Shown here piece after piece: positions 7,003 to 12,939 of a stretch of 12,939 bases of DNA. Positions within the stretch are counted from its first letter, which is position 1, and each line of letters opens with the position of its first letter. Both the position numbers and the translations under genes were made by a program. Source of the DNA: CANKHA01 sp034668785 (GTDB lineage Bacteria; Pseudomonadota; Alphaproteobacteria; Rhizobiales; Xanthobacteraceae); assembly GCA_034668785.1 (NCBI GenBank), contig JAXDOS010000145.1, positions 1 to 12,939 on the forward strand, in the 5' to 3' direction. The notes below the pieces were generated by a model. The model saw only the letters and a list, made by a program, of their open reading frames with translations, did not search any database and was not told where the DNA came from.

Positions 7003-7060
7003 CGGACCTTAAATCCGGGGCGCGTCGGCAGATAACGACGATGTCGGGATTTAAGTTCCG
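7003..7060. repeat. 14-bp inverted repeat between msrA and the YqhA-like gene
   Basis: The arms CGGACCTTAAATCC (7003-7016) and GGATTTAAGTTCCG (7047-7060) pair at 13 of 14 positions around a 30-base loop, starting 2 bases after the msrA stop. A smaller hairpin, CCCGGA/TCCGGG (7001-7006 and 7014-7019), overlaps the left arm. No T-run follows on the minus strand. It could be an mRNA 3' end structure for msrA or a fragment of a dispersed palindrome. Confidence 0.5.
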
Positions 7061-7062
7061 CG

Positions 7063-7725
7063 TCAGTGCGCCGCAGCGACGCCGATGCCTATCTGACACG
7101 TCACTCCGGTGCCGCCGAGACCACAATAACCGCCTGGATTCTTGGCAAGGTATTGCTGGTGATAATCCTCGGCGAAGTAGAACTCTGGCGCATCGAGGAT
7201 TTCGGTGGTGATGGGAGGATAGCCCTTGGCCTTCACCGCCTTCTCATACATCGCTTTCGATGCTTCCGCTGCCGCGCGTTGCGCGGGCCCGAACGTGTAA
7301 ATGCCCGAGCGGTATTGCGTGCCGGTGTCGTTGCCCTGCCGCATTCCTTGAGTGGGATTGTGGCTTTCCCAGAAGGTTTTCAGCAGTTCCTCATAGAATA
7401 TCTTTTTAGGATCATAGACGACGAGCACCACCTCGTTGTGACCCGTGCGGCCGCTGCAAACCTCCTCATACGTTGGATTCGGCGTTTGGCCGGCGGCATA
7501 GCCGACGGCGGTGACATAGATTCCTTCGCCAAGTCCCCAGAACTTACGTTCCGCTCCCCAGAAACAGCCGAGGCCAAATACGGCGCTTTGCAGCCCCTCT
7601 GGATAAGGACCCCGGAGCGGACGGTTATTGACGAAATGGCGGACTGCAGTGCGGATCGGGGTCGTACGACCGGCCAAAGCTTCGCTGGGCGCGGGCATAG
7701 CGAGCGACTTTTTGAATGGGAACAT
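7063..7725 (-). CDS. msrA: Peptide methionine-S-sulfoxide reductase MsrA
   Basis: MsrA reduces the S-epimer of methionine sulfoxide in proteins and free methionine with thioredoxin, repairing oxidative damage in the cytoplasm. The 220-residue product carries the catalytic motif GLGCFWGAE with nucleophile Cys54. It also has the family motifs VGYAAGQTPNPTYEEVCSGRTGH (starting at 74), EDYHQQYL (186-193) and the C-terminal resolving cysteines C201 and C210 in GGYCGLGGTGVTC. The arrangement is the three-cysteine E. coli type, and the length agrees with it (about 212). The N-terminal about 45 residues before the core are also like the E. coli form. The start at 7725 has AGGAGA about 6 bases upstream. 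No signal peptide is seen, so it is cytoplasmic. No msrB gene is adjacent. Confidence 0.97.
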   Translation of the reverse strand: MFPFKKSLAMPAPSEALAGRTTPIRTAVRHFVNNRPLRGPYPEGLQSAVFGLGCFWGAERKFWGLGEGIYVTAVGYAAGQTPNPTYEEVCSGRTGHNEVVLVVYDPKKIFYEELLKTFWESHNPTQGMRQGNDTGTQYRSGIYTFGPAQRAAAEASKAMYEKAVKAKGYPPITTEILDAPEFYFAEDYHQQYLAKNPGGYCGLGGTGVTCQIGIGVAAAH

Positions 7726-7804
7726 CGGGCTCTCCTGGCTAGTCTGCCCTATATAGGCTCTCCCCGATCATTTCGCTGCGGGTGCCGGACTGGTTACACG
7801 TGTT

Positions 7805-8122
7805 CTAGCGTCCGTAGCCGATCAACGGCTTCTTCTTGCGTCCCAGCATGGTCAAGATCATGCCGAAAACGCCAAGTACTACCCAGGTCGGTTGCGCCAG
7901 AACCGTCTGCATCACGGGATTCCACAGCCAACCGGCGACTCTCTTCTCGATCAGAGGTTTCAGCAGCAGCAGACTGTTTTGATGGATGTCCGACCAGGTC
8001 TGACCGAGGTTGGTGATATTAAGGGAATGATCCGCGATCGACTTGGTGCCGTCATAGATAAAGAAGATAAAGCCGGCAGCGAGCAGCACCAACCCGAGGA
8101 AGCGCAACAAAGAGCGGATCAT
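7805..8122 (-). CDS. Unrecognised small membrane protein with two helices
   Basis: The 105-residue product has a hydrophobic segment near the N-terminus (about 6-23) and another near the C-terminus (about 76-93), followed by a basic end (GRKKKPLIGYGR). The middle (about 24-70) is soluble and contains SLNITNLGQTWSDIHQNSLLLLKPLIEKR. I do not recognise a named family, though a protein of this type is plausible as a conserved hypothetical of Hyphomicrobiales. With the basic tail inside, both ends would be cytoplasmic and the middle periplasmic. The start ATG at 8122 lacks a clear Shine-Dalgarno sequence. It lies 79 bases upstream of msrA in the same direction and diverges from rpsT. Confidence 0.65.
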   Translation of the reverse strand: MIRSLLRFLGLVLLAAGFIFFIYDGTKSIADHSLNITNLGQTWSDIHQNSLLLLKPLIEKRVAGWLWNPVMQTVLAQPTWVVLGVFGMILTMLGRKKKPLIGYGR

Positions 8123-8245
8123 GGCGAGGGGTTAGTCCTTGTGAAGGAATAGCAGCACGGATTACTCCGAGCGGCGTTCCGGTTCAACCGTTCAGCGTGA
8201 CCTTCCAAGAGGGGCAGCGCGCGTGGCCTTGAACCCTTTGCGCCG

Positions 8246-8274
8246 TTGACGCCTCCCTATGGCCTGACTATAAG
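8246..8274 (+). promoter_or_regulatory. Sigma-70 type promoter for rpsT
   Basis: A -35 hexamer TTGACG (8246-8251) and a -10 hexamer TATAAG (8269-8274) are separated by exactly 17 bases, a near-consensus housekeeping promoter. Transcription would begin near 8281, giving rpsT a leader of about 88 bases. This is the best promoter in the window and fits a strongly expressed ribosomal gene. Confidence 0.8.
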
Positions 8275-8285
8275 CTGCCTTCATG

Positions 8286-8304
8286 GCGGCGAGCTTTTCG
8301 CCGC
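8286..8304 (+). promoter_or_regulatory. Hairpin at the start of the rpsT leader
   Basis: GCGGCGA (8286-8292) and TCGCCGC (8298-8304) form a perfect 7-bp stem with the loop GCTTT, immediately after the predicted transcription start. A 5' hairpin could stabilise the mRNA or take part in autogenous control by S20, as occurs for rpsT in E. coli; this is inference. Confidence 0.45.
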
Positions 8305-8368
8305 TATCTTGTTTGCAGGTTGGCGGCGCGGACGGAAACATGCCCGTCGGTCATGAACGAGAGGCTCA

Positions 8369-8635
8369 ATGGCGAATACGACTTCCGCAAAAAAGGCCAC
8401 ACGCAAGATCGCGCGCCGGGCCGTCATCAACAAGGCGCGGCGCTCGCGCATGCGCGGCGTCGTGCGCACGGTGGAAGAAGCGATTGCCTCGGGCGATCCC
8501 AAGGCCGCGTCGACCGCGCTAAAGGCGGCGGAGCCCGCGATCATGCGCGCGGCACAAAACGGCGTCATGCACAAAAATACGGCGAGCCGGAAAGTGTCGC
8601 GGCTGACGCACCAGATCGCCAAGCTCGGCAAGTAA
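8369..8635 (+). CDS. rpsT: 30S ribosomal protein S20
   Basis: S20 binds 16S rRNA in the small subunit body and is needed for early assembly. The 88-residue product is highly basic and matches the family along its length: MANTTSAKKATRKIARR at the N-terminus, a run of Arg-rich helix (NKARRSRMRGVVRTVEEAI), the alanine-rich middle (AASTALKAAEPAIMRAAQ) and the typical C-terminal GVMHKNTASRKVSRLTHQIAKL. Length is normal. GAGAGG lies about 5 bases before the ATG. A strong promoter precedes the gene and an intrinsic terminator follows 55 bases after the stop, so it is monocistronic. Its position upstream of dnaA agrees with the rpsT-dnaA neighbourhood I recall in Hyphomicrobiales. Confidence 0.98.
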   Translation: MANTTSAKKATRKIARRAVINKARRSRMRGVVRTVEEAIASGDPKAASTALKAAEPAIMRAAQNGVMHKNTASRKVSRLTHQIAKLGK

Positions 8636-8689
8636 ACCCGCGCACCGCCACTTCGCCCGGCGAAATTCCATTTCGATAGACCGAGTTTC

Positions 8690-8723
8690 CAATCCCCGGC
8701 CTTAGCGCCGGGGATTGCATTTT
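8690..8723 (+). terminator. Intrinsic terminator after rpsT
   Basis: CAATCCCCGGC (8690-8700) pairs perfectly with GCCGGGGATTG (8707-8717) around the loop CTTAGC, and a short T-run (8720-8723) follows. The 11-bp GC-rich stem at this place, 55 bases after the rpsT stop, is a good Rho-independent terminator. Confidence 0.85.
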
Positions 8724-9611
8724 CACGCAAGCCGATCGCCGCCTTTGTCGCATCAACGACATTGCAGGGGCTAGGTTGATTTTTCGGACTCAAAAACAAT
8801 CGCGGCCACAACGCCTTATGAGGAAAGCGAGGGCTGGGAGTTGAAAAACGCGGTGGTATATGGATTTTTGCTTCACGACAAAAAGAAAATCCCCGCGCAG
8901 TGTTGCAGTTTGGCCGCAAACGTTGGGCGTTCTGAATCAGTGCGCCGATTCAATCCCTTGCGATGGAGTGATTCACGACTGCGTGATCGCAGCCCGCCAC
9001 ATTGATTGCTTGTTCGTTACATTTGGTCCGCAAAACCCGTTGCGCCTTTTCAGTGGGCGTGTATTTTTGTCTCGTTCTCGGCGCTCCCGAGACTTCTCAG
9101 TAAAGGGCTCGTATTCAAGCTCATCTGGAATGAGAGTAGCAGAGCTATGTCTGGTTGCCACTTCCTGAGTAGTTCTTGCGTCTGCAATAGGTTGAGATTG
9201 GATGCTTGTCTGACTTTGTGACGTCGCTGTCGTACTGCATGGCGGCACAAAGCATTCCGGCGACAATACGAAAAGTTGGAAAAAATACAGGCCATCGCGC
9301 CGATACGGGCGATGGAAGGGGGAACTTATGTCCACTGCATGGCGAATGCCGGCACGTTTTTTTGGCTCAATGCCGCCACTCATGTCACCGGCTAGACTCG
9401 ATCCGGTGCTAACGCTTACCAGCGCCTTGAAAGTTCGGTGCCGGCCAATTCCCTGTTTGATGCCCGCGCTCATGAGTGAAAGCCGGGCGCCAATGCCCCC
9501 GCCGAGTGGCTGAGCCACAACTTCTTCAACCGCATTGAGATGGCGGCCGCTTGGCGTGTTTCGAAGGCCAAGTGACTTAGTTCCCGCCATCGCCTGGAGT
9601 GAGTTGCGTGC
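8724..9611. other. Gap of almost 0.9 kb between rpsT terminator and dnaA leader, no convincing gene
   Basis: Base composition falls towards half GC in this stretch, clearly below the flanking genes, and no frame looks like a real protein. A 286-codon minus frame (8973-9833) runs into dnaA and shows no recognisable motif. A 61-codon plus frame (9328-9513) has a good AAGGGGG ribosome binding site but an unconvincing composition. I looked for TTATCCACA-type DnaA boxes on both strands and found no close match. A-rich runs occur near 8790, 8875-8890 and 9275-9290. The dnaA promoter is presumably here, but I could not place it. Confidence 0.6.
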
Positions 9612-9641
9612 GCCGCAGGCGTGCGGCGGGCAAAGCCCGCC
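9612..9641 (+). promoter_or_regulatory. Two overlapping, mutually exclusive hairpins in the dnaA leader
   Basis: Hairpin 1 pairs GCCGCA (9612-9617) with TGCGGC (9622-9627). Hairpin 2 pairs GGCGGGC (9625-9631) with GCCCGCC (9635-9641) around AAA. They share bases 9625-9627, so only one can form fully at a time. They lie 41-71 bases before the dnaA start codon and could affect its translation or transcription. Confidence 0.45.
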
Positions 9642-9682
9642 AAATCGCCGCCGATTCCGCCACCATCGATCGGAACAGACCC

Positions 9683-11113
9683 ATGGAAATGACAACGACG
9701 GAACAAGACCGCTGGTCACGCGTGAAGGGACGGCTGCGCGCCGAAGTTGGCGACGACATCTATTCAAGCTGGTTTGCCCGCATGGACTTGGAAGAAATGG
9801 ACGACGCCACTGTCCGTCTCTCGGTGCCGACACGATTTCTCAAAAGTTGGATCCAATCTCACTATGCGGAGCGGGTACTCGCCTGCTGGCAGGCCGAGGA
9901 ATCCAAGATTGGCCGGATCGAATTAAGCGTGCGCTCCGGCGTGCTGCGTTCGCTGGCAAAGCCGGTCACCGCGGAACCTGCGGCTGCATCGCATGGCCGC
10001 GAATTGAGGTTCAATGGCAGCGAGCCGCGCGGCTTGGGATTGCCGCTTACCACCGCCCATGAAGCGCTCGGCGGCTCGCCGCTCGATCCGCGCCTCACTT
10101 TCGAGACTTTCGTCCTCGGCCGCTCCAACACCCTCGCCCATGCCGCCGCCAAGCAGGTAGCCGCGGCCCGCCGCAGCGACGCGGTGTTGTTCAATCCACT
10201 TTACATCCATGCCGGTGTGGGGCTCGGCAAGACGCATCTCCTGCAATCCATCACCTGGGCGGGAAATGCGGGCGGCGAACGCAAGGTGCTCTATCTCACC
10301 GCCGAGAAGTTCATGTACGGCTTCGTCTCGGCGCTGCGGACGCAGACCGCGCTTGCTTTCAAGGAAGCACTGCGCGGCATCGACGTCCTCGTCATCGACG
10401 ATCTGCAATTCCTGCAGGGCAAGTCCACCCAGGCCGAATTCTGCCACACGCTCAACGCGCTTATCGATGCGGGGCGGCAGGTGGTGGTCGCCTCGGACCG
10501 GCCGCCTTCCGACCTTGAAAGTCTGGACGAACGCGTGCGTTCGCGCCTGGCCGGAGGGTTGGTGGTGGAGATGGCGTCACTCGGAGAGGAGTTGCGCATC
10601 GAAATCCTGAAATCTCGCATGAACGCGGCGCGGCAACATCATCCGGGTTTTGACGTCCCGCCTGCGGTGATCGCCTATATCGCCAAGACCATCATACATA
10701 ACGGACGCGATCTCGAAGGCGCACTCAACCGCCTGCTGGCGCACAACAAGCTGACCGGCCAAGCGGTGACGATGGAGCTGGCGGAGCGCGAGATGCGGGA
10801 TTTCATCCGTCCGCAGGAGCCAAAGCGCGTCAAGATCGAAGACATCCAACGCGTGGTGGCGCGTCAATATAACGTCAGCCGCGCCGACCTGCTCTCCTCG
10901 CGGCGGACGGCCAATGTGGTGCGTCCGCGTCAGGTGGCGATGTATCTGGCCAAGACCTTGACGCTACGCTCGCTACCCGAGATCGGGCGCCGTTTCGGAG
11001 GCCGCGACCATACGACCGTGCTTCATGCGGTGCGCAAGATCGAAAATCTGGTCGGCAACGACACGTCGTTGGCTGAGGAGATCGACGTTCTCAAGCGGCA
11101 ATTGCAGGACTGA
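9683..11113 (+). CDS. dnaA: Chromosomal replication initiator DnaA
   Basis: DnaA binds origin boxes and opens oriC in its ATP form. The 476-residue product has domain I at the N-terminus (EQDRWSRVKGRLRAEVGDDIYSSWFARMDLEE, from residue 7), a short linker, and the AAA+ domain III from about 134. Domain III shows the Walker A region AGVGLGKTHLL (177-187), Walker B VLVIDDLQFL (235-244), the arginine-containing ERVRSRLAGG (283-292) and sensor-2 NGRDLEGALNRL (340-351). Domain IV (about 384-453) ends with the DNA-binding signature GGRDHTTVLHAVRKI (439-453). The first Walker A Gly of the common YGGVGLGKT is Ala here, a change I believe is tolerated in alphaproteobacteria. I chose the ATG at 9683 because the upstream extension to GTG 9599 is Arg-rich, covers the leader hairpins and does not match the family; ATG 9689 is an alternative. 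The ribosome binding site is weak (GGAAC). dnaN follows after 371 bases. Confidence 0.97.
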   Translation: MEMTTTEQDRWSRVKGRLRAEVGDDIYSSWFARMDLEEMDDATVRLSVPTRFLKSWIQSHYAERVLACWQAEESKIGRIELSVRSGVLRSLAKPVTAEPAAASHGRELRFNGSEPRGLGLPLTTAHEALGGSPLDPRLTFETFVLGRSNTLAHAAAKQVAAARRSDAVLFNPLYIHAGVGLGKTHLLQSITWAGNAGGERKVLYLTAEKFMYGFVSALRTQTALAFKEALRGIDVLVIDDLQFLQGKSTQAEFCHTLNALIDAGRQVVVASDRPPSDLESLDERVRSRLAGGLVVEMASLGEELRIEILKSRMNAARQHHPGFDVPPAVIAYIAKTIIHNGRDLEGALNRLLAHNKLTGQAVTMELAEREMRDFIRPQEPKRVKIEDIQRVVARQYNVSRADLLSSRRTANVVRPRQVAMYLAKTLTLRSLPEIGRRFGGRDHTTVLHAVRKIENLVGNDTSLAEEIDVLKRQLQD

Positions 11114-11144
11114 GTGGGATTAGAATCGGTGCGTGCCGAAGACT

Positions 11145-11214
11145 CCCCTTCACCTCTCCCATAGGGAGAGGTCGCCCGCCGAAGCCCGGAGGGCGAGGCG
11201 TGGCGGGTGAGGGG
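11145..11214. repeat. Palindromic repeat copy A (REP/BIME-like) between dnaA and dnaN
   Basis: An outer stem CCCCTTCACC (11145-11154) and GGTGAGGGG (11206-11214) encloses a perfect 9-bp hairpin ACCTCTCCC-ATA-GGGAGAGGT (11152-11172) and a second stem TCGCCC/GGGCGA (11172-11177 and 11191-11196). The folded form would be a branched cruciform. This CCTCTCCC/GGGAGAGG and CCCCTCACC vocabulary is familiar from dispersed intergenic palindromes in proteobacterial genomes. Confidence 0.7.
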
Positions 11215-11240
11215 TTACAGCCTAAAACGCAGACCTGAAC

Positions 11241-11276
11241 CCCCTCACCCCGACCCTCCCCCCCACGGGGAGAGGG
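11241..11276. repeat. Palindromic repeat copy B between dnaA and dnaN
   Basis: CCCCTCACCC (11241-11250) is followed by an imperfect stem CCCTCCCCCC/CGGGGAGAGGG ending at 11276. Its first 10 bases are the exact reverse complement of GGGTGAGGGG (11205-11214), the right end of copy A, so the two copies form an inverted pair separated by 26 bases, as in BIME elements. Confidence 0.65.
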
Positions 11277-11350
11277 AGCGCACCAACGTTGCCGCAAGAT
11301 CGAAGCAAGAGCTGACGGGACTGCTGCGGCCTGTGAATCGGCTGGAAAAC

Positions 11351-11374
11351 AGGGCGTAGACCCCTCTACGCCCT
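11351..11374. other. Perfect 10-bp hairpin in the dnaA-dnaN gap
   Basis: AGGGCGTAGA (11351-11360) and TCTACGCCCT (11365-11374) pair completely around the loop CCCC, 110 bases before the dnaN start. There is no T-run behind it, so it is not a standard terminator. It differs from the repeat copies nearby and could be a dnaN leader structure, a processing site or a protein-binding palindrome. Confidence 0.5.
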
Positions 11375-11484
11375 TGCCTATTCCGGCGGGCCGCGTCACC
11401 TTCTTTCCCCCGCGCGGTTCCGGTCAGGCTGCCGCCTCCGCGCTCGCGCGAAACGTCCACCCCCCGATTGAAGCGGGTTGCAAG

Positions 11485-12603
11485 ATGAAGGTTACCGTCG
11501 AGCGTGCAGAACTGTTGAAGTCGCTGGGACACGTCCATCGTGTCGTCGAGCGGCGCAACACCATTCCGATTCTCGGCAATGTGCTGATCCGCGCCGACAA
11601 GGCAAAGCTCAGCCTGAAGGCGACCGATCTTGATCTCGAAGTGATCGACGCCGTCGCCGCCGAAGTTGCGCCGGGTGGTTCCACCACCGTGCCCGCGCAT
11701 ATGTTTTACGAAATCGTCCGCAAGCTGCCGGAAGGCTCGCAGATCGTGCTCGAAGCATCGGGCGACCGCGCGGTCCTGGCGATCCGCGCCGGCCGCTCGC
11801 GTTTCACCTTGCAGACTTTGCCGGAAAGCGATTTTCCTGACTTGGCCGCCGGCGAGATGACGCATCATTTCAGCCTGCCTGCCGCCGACCTCAAGCGCCT
11901 CATCAACAAGACTCAGTTCGCTATCTCCACGGAAGAGACGCGCTATTATCTCAACGGCATCTATCTGCACACCACGGGAACGGCGAAATCGGCGATGTTG
12001 CGCGCGGTGGCGACCGACGGCCACCGGCTGGCCCAGGTCGAACTGGCGCTGCCGACCGGCGCCGCCGGGATGCCCGGCATCATCATTCCGCGCAAGACCG
12101 TGGGTGAGGTGCAGCGCCTGATCGAGGATATGGAAGGCGAGGTCGCGATCGATCTGTCGCAAGGCAAGATTCGTTTCGCCATCGGCGACGTGGTCCTCAC
12201 CTCGAAACTGATCGACGGCACCTTCCCCGATTATGCGCGCGTCATCCCAGTCGGCAACGACAAGGAGCTTGTGGTCGACAAGAAGGATTTCGAGGCTTCC
12301 GTCGACCGCGTCTCGACGGTGTCGAGCGAGCGCGGCCGCGCCGTCAAACTATCGATCAGCGCCGGCAAGCTGACGCTGTCGGTGACCAATCCGGAGTCCG
12401 GCAGCGCCACCGAGGAGATCGAGGTGGAATATGATTCCGATCCGATCGATATCGGTTTCAATTCCCGTTACCTCCTCGACATCGCAGCCCAGATCGAAGG
12501 CGAGGTGGCGGTCTTGAAGCTGGCCGACCCCGGCTCGCCGACGCTGATCCAGGACCGCGATGCCGGCGGCGCGCTCTATGTGCTGATGCCGATGCGGGTG
12601 TGA
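11485..12603 (+). CDS. dnaN: DNA polymerase III beta subunit (sliding clamp)
   Basis: The beta clamp is a ring-shaped dimer that holds DNA polymerase III and other enzymes on DNA. The 372-residue product has normal length and the three-domain repeat: N-terminal MKVTVERAELLKSLGHVHRVVERRNTIPILGNVLI, the middle domain from about 130 (LKRLINKTQFAISTEETRYYLNGIYL, with ATDGHRLAQ at about 172-180) and the third domain from about 255, ending in the typical YVLMPMRV with MPMR at the partner-binding edge. The ATG at 11485 matches the family N-terminus; the open frame back to 11374 encodes an unrelated extension. The ribosome binding site is weak. recF starts 51 bases after the stop, so dnaN and recF are likely co-transcribed. 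The long, repeat-filled gap to dnaA suggests that dnaN may have its own promoter. Confidence 0.97.
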   Translation: MKVTVERAELLKSLGHVHRVVERRNTIPILGNVLIRADKAKLSLKATDLDLEVIDAVAAEVAPGGSTTVPAHMFYEIVRKLPEGSQIVLEASGDRAVLAIRAGRSRFTLQTLPESDFPDLAAGEMTHHFSLPAADLKRLINKTQFAISTEETRYYLNGIYLHTTGTAKSAMLRAVATDGHRLAQVELALPTGAAGMPGIIIPRKTVGEVQRLIEDMEGEVAIDLSQGKIRFAIGDVVLTSKLIDGTFPDYARVIPVGNDKELVVDKKDFEASVDRVSTVSSERGRAVKLSISAGKLTLSVTNPESGSATEEIEVEYDSDPIDIGFNSRYLLDIAAQIEGEVAVLKLADPGSPTLIQDRDAGGALYVLMPMRV

Positions 12604-12624
12604 TATTCGCTGTTTGCTAGCTTT

Positions 12625-12648
12625 CCCTCTCCCCCTTATGGGAGAGGG
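12625..12648. repeat. Palindromic repeat copy C at the recF ribosome binding site
   Basis: CCCTCTCCC (12625-12633) and GGGAGAGGG (12640-12648) form a perfect 9-bp stem with the loop CCTTAT. It shares the core CCTCTCCC/GGGAGAGG with copy A. The right arm ends 6 bases before the recF ATG and contains the only good Shine-Dalgarno-like sequence there, so hairpin formation would hide it. Confidence 0.7.
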
Positions 12649-12654
12649 TAGACC

Positions 12655-12939
12655 ATGACCGCCGCCCTTATCCGCCGCCTCACGCTGACGAATTTCCGCA
12701 ATTATCACGCGGCCAGCATCAGCGTCGATGAAAGGCCCGTGGTCCTCGTCGGGCCGAATGGCGCCGGCAAGACCAACCTGATCGAGGCCATCTCCTTTCT
12801 CGCACCTGGGCGCGGGTTGCGGCGCGCAACGCTGGAGGAAGTCGCCTTCGCGGAAGGTGACGGCTCGTGGACGGTGTCGGCCGAGATCGAAGGCGCACTC
12901 GGCCTCGCCACGCTCGGCACCGGCATCGATCCGCCGGGT
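12655..12939 (+). CDS. recF: DNA replication and repair protein RecF (3' end beyond window)
   Basis: RecF is an SMC-like ATPase that works with RecO and RecR to load RecA at single-strand gaps. The first 95 codons are in the window. They begin MTAALIRRLTLTNFRNYHAASISVDERP, the usual RecF beginning with the LTNFRNY motif, then carry Walker A VGPNGAGKTNLIEAISFLAPGRGLRR from residue 32 (GPNGAGKT at 33-40). The remaining domains lie beyond the right edge. The ATG at 12655 is preceded by GGGAGAGGG at a spacing of 6 bases, which lies in the arm of a palindromic repeat. Order dnaA-dnaN-recF is the widespread bacterial replication cluster. Confidence 0.95.
   Translation, partial: MTAALIRRLTLTNFRNYHAASISVDERPVVLVGPNGAGKTNLIEAISFLAPGRGLRRATLEEVAFAEGDGSWTVSAEIEGALGLATLGTGIDPPG

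Noticed and set aside
8283..8522. Small plus-strand frame beginning in the rpsT leader
   Set aside because: It starts at the predicted transcription start without a ribosome binding site and overlaps rpsT in another frame.
8724..9682. Chromosomal origin of replication next to dnaA
   Set aside because: No cluster of DnaA boxes could be found by eye, and in many alphaproteobacteria the origin lies near hemE rather than dnaA.
8973..9833. 286-codon minus-strand frame across the dnaA upstream region
   Set aside because: It overlaps the dnaA start, has no recognisable motif or ribosome binding site, and its composition looks like random translation; a decayed gene cannot be excluded without a search.
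9860..9893. Non-functional Walker A in DnaA because the first Gly is Ala
   Set aside because: The GKT core, Walker B and sensor regions are intact and the rest of the protein is normal; the substitution is probably ordinary family variation. The motif itself is at residues 177-184, not at the N-terminus.

Overview
The window looks like chromosomal DNA of an alphaproteobacterium of the Hyphomicrobiales (Rhizobiales), near Bradyrhizobium, Pseudolabrys or Xanthobacteraceae. The evidence is the GC-rich coding sequence, the replication genes rpsT-dnaA-dnaN-recF, a potassium channel very close to Mesorhizobium MlotiK1, and typical alphaproteobacterial proteins such as a Bug/TctC receptor. The genus assignment is inferred from memory of these families, not from a search. 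No tRNA, rRNA, insertion sequence, CRISPR array or phage gene was seen.

Left third (1-5285): a leftward run encodes a three-helix membrane protein with a cyclic-nucleotide-binding domain (2262-2966), a TPR plus beta-barrel outer-membrane protein of the SLAM/DUF560 type (777-2150), and an exported FecR-domain protein cut by the window edge (1-756). Divergent from it, rightward, is a MlotiK1-like cyclic-nucleotide-gated potassium channel (3143-4267), followed after 16 bases by a Bug-type periplasmic receptor (4284-5285). The shared intergenic region carries two identical 11-base boxes that each contain TATAAT. Two cNMP-binding membrane proteins back to back are the most interesting association in the window.

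Middle (5320-8122, all leftward): a Wza-like export lipoprotein with a long Tyr-Gln/Pro-rich linker and possible CtrA sites upstream, a UPF0114/YqhA-family membrane protein, methionine sulfoxide reductase MsrA, and an unrecognised two-helix small membrane protein.

Right part (8246-12939, rightward): rpsT with a clear sigma-70 type promoter and an intrinsic terminator, a gap of almost 1 kb without a convincing gene, then dnaA, dnaN and the 5' part of recF. The dnaA-dnaN and dnaN-recF gaps hold three copies of a palindromic repeat with the core CCTCTCCC/GGGAGAGG. The last copy appears to provide the recF ribosome binding site inside a hairpin. I found no DnaA-box cluster, so the replication origin is not evident here despite dnaA.
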